Positions 28,084 through 41,487 of a stretch of DNA of 64,000 nucleotides are shown piece after piece. The DNA comes from Methanoculleus sp. Lineage in GTDB: Archaea; Halobacteriota; Methanomicrobia; Methanomicrobiales; Methanoculleaceae. Every line of letters starts with the position of its first letter. Position 1 is the stretch's first letter. The notes beneath the pieces are model-generated. The model had not been told where the DNA came from and did not search any database. It was given only the letters and a program-made list of their open reading frames with translations. A program made the translations under genes and the position numbers. The stretch is from assembly GCF_030019085.1 (NCBI RefSeq), contig NZ_JASEFJ010000010.1, positions 1 through 64,000 on the forward strand, written 5' to 3'.

Positions 28084-28287
28084 GTTTAGGCTATACCGGC
28101 AGCGGGGGGTTCGGCCGGGTTTAAATAGCCGGGGAGAGGTTTTTCACCATGACCTGGAGAAAACCCTCTTCCATTCCCGGTGGAACTGTAAAGGTTTCGC
28201 CATCGGTAGAAAATGAAGATCCGATGAGATCCGATCCTGTGCACAAAAAACGGATCTTTCATATTGCCCCGCGGCACATAGGGTATC

Positions 28288-28602
28288 ATGCCCGCCAAAA
28301 GCGAATTTGGTAGAGGATTCATCGTCAACCTTATGCTGCTTTCGCGGCATTTTGGCCTTCCACCGGAAAGAGCATTCTATGGCGCTGCAGACCACCTGAA
28401 TGACTTTATCCTTCCGGAACGATTCAGAGGGACTGAGATCGAGGAACTTGTCGAGCGGCTCCGTAAGGCGGTGATCTGGCATCAGCCAGGCATCATGGAC
28501 AAAGAGGATGCAGCGGACATAAAGCACCTCCTCAACCGTCTCGCGATCGCGATCGACCGGGAACTCGGGATCGCCGAGCCTGACGTGGGGAAGTACGACT
28601 GA
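28288..28602 (+). CDS. Hypothetical protein upstream of gyrBA
   Basis: A 104-residue soluble, mostly helical protein (NLMLLSRHFGLPPERAFYGA; LVERLRKAVIWHQPGIMD; LLNRLAIAIDRELG). No domain is recognised. Codon use fits neighbouring genes. It ends 200 bases before gyrB on the same strand and could share regulation with it, which is inference. The gap at 28603-28802 shows only AT-rich, promoter-like sequence. Confidence 0.65.
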   Translation: MPAKSEFGRGFIVNLMLLSRHFGLPPERAFYGAADHLNDFILPERFRGTEIEELVERLRKAVIWHQPGIMDKEDAADIKHLLNRLAIAIDRELGIAEPDVGKYD

Positions 28603-28715
28603 TGAACGGAGGTGTACCTCCAGGCGGGGCACAGGCGCAAGGACCTGCTGTAGTGGTGCGATCTTCTGGACCGCTGAGCAACGGGATATGCGTGAATGAC
28701 GGCAATTTCCCCTGA

Positions 28716-33192
<4,477 letters not shown>

Positions 33193-33520
33193 GCGCCCAC
33201 ACGTTCATTTTAGGATCAGAATAGGGCTAATTCCCAGCATTCAGGAACTCCTGCTACTTATTTGTGACCGCCGGAATCATCAGAGAAGGGTTCAAAACCC
33301 AAATACCGTTATTCTCTGGATAGGCGGCACTGCGCGAATCTTCATGAAATACCTGCACCCACGCATCCTGCGAATTTCGTGGAATTATTTGACCCTTTTG
33401 ATAGTGTCCTTGCTCTATCTGTTGAGGGACTTGAATGCCTCCCAGGTTGGAGAACTGATTCTTGAATGTTCACTCAAAACACTGGACCATTCTTACCGTA
33501 GAGATATAAACACAATCAGA
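33193..33520. other. Intergenic region after gyrA with possible gene remnant
   Basis: An AT-richer stretch between gyrA and tRNA-Gln. On the minus strand 33254-33469 is open for 71 codons and reads like protein (for example AWVQVFHEDSRSAAYPENN), but it has no start codon near its beginning and no recognised family. The plus strand is also open over most of this stretch. It may be a decayed gene end. Nothing else is seen. Confidence 0.3.
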
Positions 33521-33593
33521 TACCCCCGGGCGGATTCGAACCGCCGTCGCCGGATCCAAAGTCCTGCATGATTGACCACTACACTACGGGGGT
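33521..33593 (-). tRNA. tRNA-Gln (UUG)
   Basis: A 73-base cloverleaf on the minus strand: acceptor ACCCCCG pairing with CGGGGGT, discriminator A, anticodon loop CTTTGGA giving TTG, and a T arm GGCGG-TTCGAAT-CCGCC. No intron and no encoded CCA. It lies downstream of the gyrase operon on the opposite strand. Confidence 0.94.
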
Positions 33594-33689
33594 AGGAGAA
33601 CCAGACCGGGGCAGCATCTACCTCTGGCTGCCGGCCCATATTGGTATGCATCATGGGATTATATCGGTTTTTGTGGGTGCCTGCCGGCA

Positions 33690-35045
33690 CTATCTCCTAT
33701 CAAAATCGTCTTCGAACCGGACTATGTCGTCCTCGCCGGTATACTCCCCGATCTGAACCTCGATCAGCTCGAGCGGCAGTATACCAGGGTTTGCAAGCCG
33801 ATGAACCTTTCCCGCCGGGACGAAGGTGGACTCGCCGTTCCTGACCAGGAAGGTCTTATCGCCGATCGTCACCTCAGCGCATCCGGTGACGACCACCCAG
33901 TGCTCCGAACGGTGGTGGTGCATCTGGAGCGATAACCGTCGTTTTGGCGGGACGGTAACCCGCTTGATCTTGTACGACCGCCCCACCTCCAGGTTCGTGT
34001 AGGAACCCCAGGGGCGGTGAACCTGCGTGTGAAATAGCGCACGTGTATCCCCCCTATCGCGGAGGGCTTTCACGATCTCGCCGACCCTCTGCGCCTCTTT
34101 GCGTGCGGTAACCAGGATTGCGTCCTTCGTCTCGACGATGGCAATATCATGGACACCGACGGTGGCCACAAGGCTGTCGGCGATGATCAGGTTCCCGGAG
34201 GAGTCGATCCCGATATGCTCACCGCGGACGGCGTTACCATCACCGTTCTTTGGCAGGGCGGCGTAGACCGCATCGAAGTTCCCAACATCATTCCAGTCAG
34301 ATTCGAGCGGCACAACCACCGCCCGCCGGGTCTTCTCCATTACCCCGTAGTCGATGGAGAGGGCAGGTGTCTTGTTGTAGGCATCCTCAAGTGGTTGCTC
34401 AAACGCCCTGACAACTTCCGGTGCGCAGACCTCGCACTCGGAGAGGAAGAGCCCTGCATCAAAGCAGAACATCCCGGAGTTCCAGAGGTAACCCTCGGTG
34501 ACGTATCTCATGGCGGTCTCAAGGTCGGGCTTCTCGACAAAGGCATCCACCCTCGATCCATCGTCACCGAGAGACTCACCGGGCCGGATATAGCCGTATC
34601 CGGTGTGTGGTGAGGTCGGCCGCACCCCGAAGACCACAAGATAATCCTTTGCAAACCGCTCTGCCCGGCGGAAAGCCTCCTGAAACTCCCTCGTTGCGGT
34701 GATCAGGTGATCCGAGGGGAGGACGGCGACAGTGTCAGGACCATCCTCCCGGACTATCTCCTGAACACCGTAATAGATCGCCGGGAGGGTGTTCCTGCCC
34801 ACCGGCTCCACCAGGACGCGACAGTTGCACCCGATGGCGGCGAGCTGGTCTCTGACCAGGAAGCGGTGTTCGGCGTTCGTGACTATCGTGATCTCCTGGG
34901 GGGTGGAGAGGAGGAGCGCTCTTTTCACGGTATTCTGGAAGAGTGAATCGTTGTCGAGCAGATGGATGAACTGTTTTGGATAGTGCTCACGCGAGAGCGG
35001 GAAGAGACGGGTGCCGCTCCCGCCTGCAAGTATGATCGTCTTCAT
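33690..35045 (-). CDS. manC: Mannose-1-phosphate guanylyltransferase / mannose-6-phosphate isomerase
   Basis: A 451-residue bifunctional-type enzyme. The N-terminal nucleotidyltransferase (about 1-285) starts with LAGGSGTRLFPLSREHYPKQ and has VLPSDH and FVEKPD. The C-terminal cupin-like isomerase domain (about 335-450) shows RPWGSYTNLE, QMHHHRSEHWVVV and FVPAGKVHRL. It supplies GDP-mannose for surface glycans. The ATG at 35045 begins the conserved MKTIILAGG; the frame extends seven codons further. A same-strand epimerase gene ends 110 bases upstream. Confidence 0.93.
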   Translation of the reverse strand: MKTIILAGGSGTRLFPLSREHYPKQFIHLLDNDSLFQNTVKRALLLSTPQEITIVTNAEHRFLVRDQLAAIGCNCRVLVEPVGRNTLPAIYYGVQEIVREDGPDTVAVLPSDHLITATREFQEAFRRAERFAKDYLVVFGVRPTSPHTGYGYIRPGESLGDDGSRVDAFVEKPDLETAMRYVTEGYLWNSGMFCFDAGLFLSECEVCAPEVVRAFEQPLEDAYNKTPALSIDYGVMEKTRRAVVVPLESDWNDVGNFDAVYAALPKNGDGNAVRGEHIGIDSSGNLIIADSLVATVGVHDIAIVETKDAILVTARKEAQRVGEIVKALRDRGDTRALFHTQVHRPWGSYTNLEVGRSYKIKRVTVPPKRRLSLQMHHHRSEHWVVVTGCAEVTIGDKTFLVRNGESTFVPAGKVHRLANPGILPLELIEVQIGEYTGEDDIVRFEDDFDRR

Positions 35046-35154
35046 GGAATCGACCCCGTGCCGCAAGGCATGGTTGTTGTAGTCTAATTTATACTTACTG
35101 AGGATAAAGACCTGAGGTTTTGCCGCGCAGACTGATTGGTGAGACCTTACCGTA

Positions 35155-36090
35155 TTATCTCATCATCTTCCGGAACCAGGCCACCGTCTCCCGGAGACCA
35201 TCATCGAGGGTGTAGGCGGGAGAGAAACCAAAAGCCTCCCTGGCACTGGATATCGCGGCGACCGAGTCGCGCACGTCCCCCACTCGAGGCGGATCATAAA
35301 CCGGCCGGTGGTTTACACCGGTAACCGTCGAGAGGATGGATGCAAGTTGATTGAGGCTGATCCTGCTTCCGCCGGCGATGTTAAAGACCCCTGATGCGCT
35401 GCTTTCCATCGCCATGATGTTTGCACGCACCACATCGGCGACGAAGATGAAGTCACGGGTCTGCTCTCCGTCGCCGTAGATTATCGGCGGGTTACCCTTG
35501 AGCAACCGGGTGATAAACTTCGGGATCACTGCGGCATACTCAGAGTTCGGGTCCTGCCGGGGCCCGTAGACGTTGAAGTAACGCAGGAACACCGTCCTGA
35601 TGCCGTAGAGGTCAGAAAAGACCCTGCCGTAATGTTCACCCGCGAGTTTTGAGACAGCATAGGGGGAGAGCGGTTCTGGTGTCATGCTCTCCTCTTTGGG
35701 AAATACCGGGCTGTTGCCGTAGATCGCCGACGTGGAGGCGGCCACGACCGCCGGGACACCGCACTCTTTTGCGGCCCAGAGCAGGTTCACCGTCCCTGTC
35801 ACGTTCACTTCGTTTGTCTCCAGTGGGTCTGCAACAGAACGGGGGACGGACGCGATGGCCGCCTGATGGAATATTCCGTCTGCACCAACAGAGACATCGA
35901 GGAGCAGATCCAGGTCGGTGATGCTCCCCTCCACAAACGTCACTCCGGGATGGTCGAGGAGGTGCTCGATGTTCTCCCGACGTCCAGAAGAGAGGTCATC
36001 TATTATCACAACATCATGATCGTCGGCCACCAGTCGATCTGCGAGACTGGAACCGATGAACCCCGCCCCTCCGGTGACGATGTAACGCAT
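35155..36090 (-). CDS. UDP-sugar 4-epimerase-like SDR
   Basis: A 311-residue extended short-chain dehydrogenase with the NAD motif GGAGFIGSSLA, the ASTSAIYG segment and the catalytic YAVSK. The downstream RYFNVYGPRQDPNSEYAAVIP is typical of UDP-glucose or UDP-N-acetylglucosamine 4-epimerases. The exact sugar cannot be decided. Along with manC it points to surface polysaccharide or N-glycan precursor synthesis. Confidence 0.88.
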   Translation of the reverse strand: MRYIVTGGAGFIGSSLADRLVADDHDVVIIDDLSSGRRENIEHLLDHPGVTFVEGSITDLDLLLDVSVGADGIFHQAAIASVPRSVADPLETNEVNVTGTVNLLWAAKECGVPAVVAASTSAIYGNSPVFPKEESMTPEPLSPYAVSKLAGEHYGRVFSDLYGIRTVFLRYFNVYGPRQDPNSEYAAVIPKFITRLLKGNPPIIYGDGEQTRDFIFVADVVRANIMAMESSASGVFNIAGGSRISLNQLASILSTVTGVNHRPVYDPPRVGDVRDSVAAISSAREAFGFSPAYTLDDGLRETVAWFRKMMR

Positions 36091-36236
36091 ACCGGTATGT
36101 TAGGCGCTCTTCTGATTTGAGCGTTGCCGGGAAGCGGCCAAAACCAGGAGTGGGCCGGAGGTATGGGCCAGTCTCTTCCTGGTTGTTGCATATAGCATCA
36201 TATGGTTTATCTGTCCCTCTGGCAAGGATCATTCCG

Positions 36237-37154
36237 CTACTCATCTTTCCCGTTCGAGAGCGGGAAATACTGCTGATAGACGCGTTTACGTTCATCTATG
36301 TCGGTATGCAGGTAGATCTCGGTCGTCTTGATGGATGTGTGCCCCAGGTTCTCCTGCACGACACGGAGGTTCCTTGAACGCCGGTAGAGTTCGCTTGCAT
36401 AGGAATGCCGGATCTTGTGCGGTGTTATCCCTGGAGGAGCGTATTGCCTGAATATGTGCTGGACGGTCCTGGGCGAGAGGTGCTTTCCCTGCTGACCAGG
36501 GAGGAGCGGGCCTGCGATCTTGTTGCCTATAAACTGCTCGATCTCCTCAAGAGTCTCGTCGTCTACGAATACCATCCTTATCTTGTCCCCCTTTCCCCTG
36601 ACCCGGATCGTGTGCTCCTCAAAATCGATATCCTCGATGTTTATGGAACAGAGTTCCGATACCCGGACGCCGGTTGCATATATCAAGCGAACTATGAGGT
36701 GGTCGCGCTCGTCCTCTATAGTGTTTAGCAGGCGGATAACCTGACTGTGTTTGAGGTATTTTAACTCCTGATTCTTGATCCGGGGGCGCTCTACCCCGAT
36801 CATGGGGTCTGCGGCAACAGCGCCCTGAACATAGAGGTAGCGGTAGAACGATGATAACGTCGAGATCATCCGGTGGAGCGTCCGCGGCCTGTAATTCCGC
36901 TTTTCGGTGATGTATGAGAAGAAATCGGTTACAAGCGCTGTGGATACGTTGACATCTGCATCCAGCGGGGCGTCGTCGAGAAGATCCGCATCGAAACCAG
37001 TGCCATCGGGATCCAGGTTTTTCCGGATCCAGGCGTAGCGTGCGAAACGCCTGATGGTCTGGAGGTATTTCTCGATGGTTCGGGGAGAGTAGTTCCGCAT
37101 CCGGAGGTAACCCCCGAACCGATCCATCCATTCTGAGAAATAGGCGTTTTCCAT
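36237..37154 (-). CDS. xerA: XerA-type tyrosine recombinase
   Basis: A 305-residue site-specific recombinase. An N-terminal SAM-like DNA-binding domain (about 1-125) is followed by the catalytic domain with Arg in ATGVRVSEL, Lys in GKGDK, the H-x-x-R in TPHKIRHSYA, His in LGHTSIKT and the nucleophile Tyr in TEIYLHT. XerA resolves chromosome dimers at dif in archaea. No phage or integrative-element genes are nearby, which favours a housekeeping role. The ATG at 37154 is the likely start; it lies within a 27-base inverted repeat. Confidence 0.9.
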   Translation of the reverse strand: MENAYFSEWMDRFGGYLRMRNYSPRTIEKYLQTIRRFARYAWIRKNLDPDGTGFDADLLDDAPLDADVNVSTALVTDFFSYITEKRNYRPRTLHRMISTLSSFYRYLYVQGAVAADPMIGVERPRIKNQELKYLKHSQVIRLLNTIEDERDHLIVRLIYATGVRVSELCSINIEDIDFEEHTIRVRGKGDKIRMVFVDDETLEEIEQFIGNKIAGPLLPGQQGKHLSPRTVQHIFRQYAPPGITPHKIRHSYASELYRRSRNLRVVQENLGHTSIKTTEIYLHTDIDERKRVYQQYFPLSNGKDE

Positions 37155-37178
37155 TGGAAAATTAATTAAATACCAATG
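37152..37178. promoter_or_regulatory. Xer-like inverted repeat over the xerA start codon
   Basis: CATTGG (37152-37157) and CCAATG (37173-37178) form perfect 6-base arms around an AT-rich centre. Read as 11-base arms with a 5-base spacer (TAATT), the arms match at 8 of 11 positions, close to the layout of Xer recombination sites. It includes the xerA start codon. It could be an operator, a recombination site or both. Confidence 0.4.
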
Positions 37179-37383
37179 TATATCAAAATTGCGGTAAATG
37201 CCTATTCCGCGCAACCTGTCTCTGACACCGACGCGACCGGGAACGGATCCGGTGACGCTCCTTTGGTCAGGCAGTTGAGACAACCTCGATCCACAGTCAG
37301 AACGCCCCGGACTGTTCGACTCTCTAAAAAAGATTATTGGAGTGGTGCTGATTGGTTCGGAGTTAGGAGGTATGATGAGGGTC

Positions 37384-37408
37384 GCCCCCCTCTGGTGGAA
37401 GAGGGGGC
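37384..37408. terminator. GC-rich hairpin
   Basis: GCCCCCCTCT and AGAGGGGGC form a stem around a short GGTGGA loop. It lies in an intergenic stretch with no gene ending close by, so the terminator label is tentative; it may be a structured leader. Confidence 0.3.
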
Positions 37409-37664
37409 AGAACCCTGTTGAATACATTACCCTGAAGGCATATGAACCCTTTACCGCGCGGTGTGAAAGTAAAAAGTGATATATAAAAAAATATCTCTAT
37501 ACCAGTCGTCGATTTCTGTCGCACATAAACAATCTCCACAAATGAGCATAGGCGTCAGATCTCTTCATCTGGTGACCATCTTATTCAACAAGGGGTATGA
37601 TCCTGGCTTAAAAGTGCGATATGAAGGTGCCCTGGATCGAAGATCACAGGGAAATGCGCTCTGC

Positions 37665-37814
37665 TCATCGGATTGCGGGTTGCCCCACCCAATTTTGCAA
37701 TTCAGGGTCATGGGACGGAAGAACAACCAGTTGATCCTCTCCGTAGTAGTCCTCCATTATTGAGAGCCAGAACGCCGGGAACCAGAGGGTTCCAGCGCTG
37801 ATAGAATGGTATAC
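37665..37814 (-). pseudogene. Possible C-terminal gene remnant
   Basis: A minus-strand frame of 49 codons ending at 37665 reads LWFPAFWLSIMEDYYGEDQL and continues with VVLPSHDPELQNWVGQPAIR, which looks like the end of a real protein. There is no start codon apart from one internal Met, and a stop lies at 37815-37817. Protein-like sequence continues in other frames just upstream (RAIFCFWRSGRVFEY or LTRYILFLAFRESV). It is probably the decayed end of an unidentified gene. Confidence 0.3.
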
Positions 37815-37968
37815 TCAAACACTCTCCCGGAACGCCAGAAACAGAATATAGCGCGTCAGGACGCCTTCTTACCCTGCGGAACAGTACCGGGGGAGGTAAC
37901 CACAAAGTTACGCATAAACCATATGTTGCTATATATCTGACTTAGACCATCCACTCTCTTTCGCTGAA

Positions 37969-38001
37969 CCACCTCCCCCCATCGGGGGCAGTGATCGGCG
38001 A
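37969..38001 (+). repeat. Repeat element A, copy 2
   Basis: CCACCTCCCCCC-ATC-GGGGGCAGTGATCGGCGA. It shares the C-run/G-run hairpin and the tail CAGTGATCGGCGA with 10251-10288, and is preceded by a similar pyrimidine-rich stretch. Both copies lie in long gaps. Confidence 0.55.
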
Positions 38002-38336
38002 CTGACCCAAGAAGTTTTGCAAGGAAGTGGAAACGAGAACTTCAGAGCGGACCCGCTGAAACTTGAAGACGACATCCTTTCTCGTCTCGTATCGGTGTAG
38101 TATCACACCCCTTAGAGGAGGAGGCGTAACGTCCCTTTATATCGTCTGCCGCTCAACCGGATCCGCTTTCGCCGAAAACGCTGGGCTACCGTACCTCAAA
38201 AAGTGGGCGGCAATAATCTGAGACCCGCTCCCCCAAACCATATCCTGGTTGAAAAACCAGTGAAGAATTGAATTTCCGGCCCACCCTTTCAGACCAGACT
38301 TATTGAAATAGCAAAACCAACAAGAGGATAGGTAAA

Positions 38337-38897
38337 ATGGATGATCCTGAGAACTTCAAAGACCCTAACCGTTACCAGAAATTCAAGAAAGTAGACGGCG
38401 CCACCTACCAGCGGGTCAACCAGTTCCTGCGCAAGCACACTTACATCACCGCCCGTGAATGGGCTATCGCGCGCCTCTGTGCAGACTTTAAGACCGCTGG
38501 AGGCTCGGAGATGACGTTTATCGGCGAAAACCTTCCAGAACTCTGCCCGTTCATGATCGACACCTACACCCCGCAGGCGGTCAACCAGGCACGGAGTTCG
38601 TTCAAGAAGAAGGTGAAGAAATCCGGTGCCACATTCTTCTACGGCGCAATGTGCGGTTTCTTCACCGCTGAAGAACTCGACGAGATCCTCTTCGAGGCAA
38701 GCGAGGTTGCCCGGTTTCTGCTGGAGGTTGAAGGGACAAGTCTGAACCTCGACGACGAGATCGATATCGAGGACCGTATAACCGAAGTGATGCGTGGCGT
38801 GGCCGAGGCCGCCTCGGTAATCCTGAAGGCGCGACCCGGTCAGGAAGATGAGCAGGAAGCAGAGAGCGACAGGGAAGAGAAGGAGGAGGAGAATTGA
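38337..38897 (+). CDS. DUF5806 family protein
   Basis: A 186-residue soluble protein whose core (KVDGATYQRVNQFLRKHTYI, TAREWAIARLCADFKT, ENLPELCPFMIDTYTPQAVN) matches DUF5806, found in haloarchaea and methanogens. The C-terminal 30 residues are very acidic (EDEQEAESDREEKEEE). The function is unknown. It overlaps the MobB-MoaE fusion by 4 bases and starts an operon that continues to glmM. Confidence 0.85.
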   Translation: MDDPENFKDPNRYQKFKKVDGATYQRVNQFLRKHTYITAREWAIARLCADFKTAGGSEMTFIGENLPELCPFMIDTYTPQAVNQARSSFKKKVKKSGATFFYGAMCGFFTAEELDEILFEASEVARFLLEVEGTSLNLDDEIDIEDRITEVMRGVAEAASVILKARPGQEDEQEAESDREEKEEEN

Positions 38898-39643
38898 AGA
38901 TCATACAGGTCGTCGGTGCCTCAAACGCCGGGAAGACCACCTTCATAAAGCGGTTGATCGGTGCGCTCTCCGCAGACGGGCCCGTTGGCGTGGTTAAACA
39001 CCTTGGGCATCACGGTTTCTTTATCGAGCCCGGCAAGGACACCACGGCATACTATGAATCAGATGCTGCTATATCCTGTGGCATCGATGAGGAGAAGTCG
39101 GTCTTCATCATGCAGGAGACCGATCTCAACGCCGCCCTCGAGATCCTCTGCAACGCCGGTGTCAGGTATGCCATCCTTGAGGGGTTCAAGACCAGGGTGT
39201 TCCCGCGGATCGTGATAGGCGACATCGAATGTGAGAACACCGTGCTACGCAACCCCTCCGTCGACGACTTGCTCGCCGCCCTCGATAGGTTCGAGGATTT
39301 CTACACCATGGAAGGACTTGTCAGGGAACTCAAGCGCGACTGCGATATCTCACATGCAGGGGCAGTCCTCACGTTCAACGGTATCGTCAGGGAGTGGATG
39401 GGGGAGGAGCGCACCGATCACCTCGAGTTTGATGAGAGCCTCGATGACCTGGCAGAAAGGGTCCAGAGAGAGATCGAGAGCGTTCCCGGAGTCCTTGGTG
39501 CCAGGGTTTACCACAGAAAAGGGCGGCTCTATGCTGGAGAAGATATAACATATGTTGCTATACTCGCAGAACACGGGCAGGAGGCGTTTGCGGCGGCAGC
39601 GAGTGCCATTGACCGTCTGAAACGAGGGTTACACGGTGTTTGA
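38894..39643 (+). CDS. MobB-MoaE fusion protein
   Basis: A 249-residue protein with two parts. Residues 1-135 form a MobB-like GTPase (P-loop GASNAGKTTF, VVKHLGHHGF, DTTAYYESDA). Residues 155-249 resemble MoaE, the large subunit of molybdopterin synthase (HAGAVLTFNGIVREW, VYHRKGRLYAGE, AIDRLK). The usual MoaE ending with P-x-W-K-x-E is missing: the protein stops at GLHGV. One catalytic-type Lys remains in RLK, but the second would be absent. The TTG start follows an AAGGAGGAGG site and overlaps the previous stop. Confidence 0.87.
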   Translation: MKIIQVVGASNAGKTTFIKRLIGALSADGPVGVVKHLGHHGFFIEPGKDTTAYYESDAAISCGIDEEKSVFIMQETDLNAALEILCNAGVRYAILEGFKTRVFPRIVIGDIECENTVLRNPSVDDLLAALDRFEDFYTMEGLVRELKRDCDISHAGAVLTFNGIVREWMGEERTDHLEFDESLDDLAERVQREIESVPGVLGARVYHRKGRLYAGEDITYVAILAEHGQEAFAAAASAIDRLKRGLHGV

Positions 39644-39658
39644 GGAGTGATGAAGTAG

Positions 39659-41038
39659 ATGCAAAAGAAGAAGCGGATGTTTGGAACAAACGGTGTGCGC
39701 GGAGTGACGGGGGAGACGATGACACCCACGCTCGTCTATAAGATCGGCGCAGCGCTTGGATCGATGAGGAAGGGGACTATCGCGGTCGGCAGGGACACAC
39801 GGACGTCCGGCGAGGCCCTGAGCCACGCCCTAAAGGCGGGGCTGCTGATGACAGGCTGCGACGTGCTGGATCTCGGTATCCTCCCGACCCCGGCGCTGCA
39901 GTACATCATAAAGAGCGGTCGGTTCTCCGGTGGTGCCATGATCACCGCATCACACAACCCGCCGGAGTATAACGGCGTGAAGGTGATCGAACCGGACGGC
40001 ACCGAGATGTCGGATGAGGAGACCATCAAGCTCGAGGAGAGATTCTTTACCGAAGAGTTCGATCTGGCCACCTGGGACACGGTAGGCAGAGAGACCATCG
40101 CTCCAGAAAGGTTTGAGAACTACATAGAGGCTGTTACGTCTCATTTCCCCCCCGGTATCGGAGAGGGGATGACCGTTGTCGTCGATCCCGGTTCGGGGCC
40201 GGCAGCGCTCACGACCCCGATCATACTCGCCAGACTGGGTTGCCGGGTTCACACGATCAACGCCCGTCTCGACGGCACGTTCCCGGGCCGGATGCCCGAA
40301 CCGAGCCCTCAGGGTCTGCAACCGCTAGCTGAGATGGTCGTTGCCACCGGCGCCGATTTCGGGGTCGCGCACGACGGTGACGCTGATCGGGCGGCCTTTA
40401 TCGACGAAATAGGTCGTTATGTCGAGGAGAACTGCGAGTTCGGGCTGATCGAGGATTATATCTGCTCGAAAAAGACCGGCGGCATCATCGTCACCCCGGT
40501 TGCCACATCCAGCCTTATCAGGGAGATCGCAGAGAGGCACGGTTGCAGCGTTGATTACACACCCGTGGGGAGCATCTATGTCGCAAGGAGGATGATCGAA
40601 CTGATAGCCGCAGGAAAGGATGTCGTCTTTGGGGGTGAAGGAAACGGAGGTCTGATATACCCCGACCACCAGTTCTGCCGGGACGGCGGGATGACCGCCG
40701 CCATGATGGTGGCGGTTCTCGCGACCCATAAAGGCAGAAAACTCTCTGAGATCATAGACGACCTTCCCGCATACCACCTGATCAAAGAGAAGTATCATAC
40801 CAACGATCCCCATACGGTCGTTCGCGCTGTCGAGGAGGCATTCTCCGGGGAGAAGATCGAGAAGATCGACGGAATAAAGATCCTTAGAGAGAACGCCTGG
40901 GCACTGGTGCGGGCATCGGGCACAGAACCGATGATCAGGATAATGGTCGAGGCAAAGGATCCGCGCGTTGCAGACGGCCTCTACCAGGAGATTGCGCGGG
41001 TGCTAACGAAGAGAGTTCCCACTGCTGATAGATCGTAA
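39659..41038 (+). CDS. glmM: Phosphoglucosamine mutase-like phosphohexomutase
   Basis: A 459-residue alpha-D-phosphohexomutase. The phosphoserine loop is ITASHNPPEYNG near residue 95, the metal loop AHDGDADRAAF near 240, the sugar loop GGEGNGGLIYP near 320 and the phosphate-binding loop RASGTEPMIRI near 420. The EGNGG loop is what I expect for archaeal GlmM-type enzymes rather than phosphomannomutases (EMSGH). It probably feeds UDP-N-acetylglucosamine synthesis. It follows the MobB-MoaE gene by 15 bases. Confidence 0.87.
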   Translation: MQKKKRMFGTNGVRGVTGETMTPTLVYKIGAALGSMRKGTIAVGRDTRTSGEALSHALKAGLLMTGCDVLDLGILPTPALQYIIKSGRFSGGAMITASHNPPEYNGVKVIEPDGTEMSDEETIKLEERFFTEEFDLATWDTVGRETIAPERFENYIEAVTSHFPPGIGEGMTVVVDPGSGPAALTTPIILARLGCRVHTINARLDGTFPGRMPEPSPQGLQPLAEMVVATGADFGVAHDGDADRAAFIDEIGRYVEENCEFGLIEDYICSKKTGGIIVTPVATSSLIREIAERHGCSVDYTPVGSIYVARRMIELIAAGKDVVFGGEGNGGLIYPDHQFCRDGGMTAAMMVAVLATHKGRKLSEIIDDLPAYHLIKEKYHTNDPHTVVRAVEEAFSGEKIEKIDGIKILRENAWALVRASGTEPMIRIMVEAKDPRVADGLYQEIARVLTKRVPTADRS

Positions 41039-41118
41039 ATGCCGCGGAGCGTATCGGGGAGTTAGTGGTGACTGTCTGAGGGTCTCACTCTAAACGCTGG
41101 AGGTGCGCTCCTGGAGAT

Positions 41119-41209
41119 TGTATCGATGGCAACTTGCCCTTTTGTTGAGGGGCTGACGGGGAGGGTGGTTTAGCATCCCCCGCCCCCGTCTTGACGTGTC
41201 CTCTGGCAC
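41119..41209 (+). repeat. Repeat element B, copy 2 (possible structured RNA)
   Basis: The second copy of the block at 10351-10443, in the gap after glmM. GACGGGG (41155-41161) pairs perfectly with CCCCGTC (41184-41190), and the stem can be extended by G-C pairs inward. One base pair that is G-U in copy 1 is G-C here, which keeps the stem. The rest of the 450-base gap is an AT-rich leader with a TATA-like TTTATATT near 41325. Confidence 0.6.
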
Positions 41210-41487
41210 TCTCTTCCGTGGATACAGAACACCCCCACCAACCGGCGATACCACGCCCCACCCAACCCGATCTTCCTGCAATTTTCCGTAACGGGATTGG
41301 TGAATTTTTTTTAATTTCTCGATTTATATTGGTCATTATTTTTCACGCAACCAGCCATTTTAATCACTAAATCACTTTCAATACGAAACAATGTGGAACA
41401 TCAAGAAAAAATATTCATATAGTGGCATGACAATCTTATGTCTGGTGACGGCCTGGCAGGACAGACCACCGCGGAGGTCTAGAGGAG

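Larger units (their letters stand above)
37179..38336. other. Long gap upstream of xerA and DUF5806
   Basis: About 1.16 kb with no convincing complete gene. It contains a hairpin (37384-37408), a protein-like minus-strand remnant (37665-37814) and repeat element A copy 2 (37969-38001). The last 200 bases before 38337 include a TATA-like TTTATAT (about 38135) and probably the promoter of the DUF5806 operon. A plus-strand frame at 37476-37763 is not recognised. Confidence 0.5.

Noticed and set aside
36237-37154. Integrative element or provirus around the tyrosine recombinase
   Set aside because: No tRNA target, direct-repeat ends or phage genes flank it; the protein looks like housekeeping XerA.
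37476-37763. 95-codon plus-strand gene in the long gap
   Set aside because: No recognised domain, weak start context, and it overlaps the better protein-like remnant on the minus strand.
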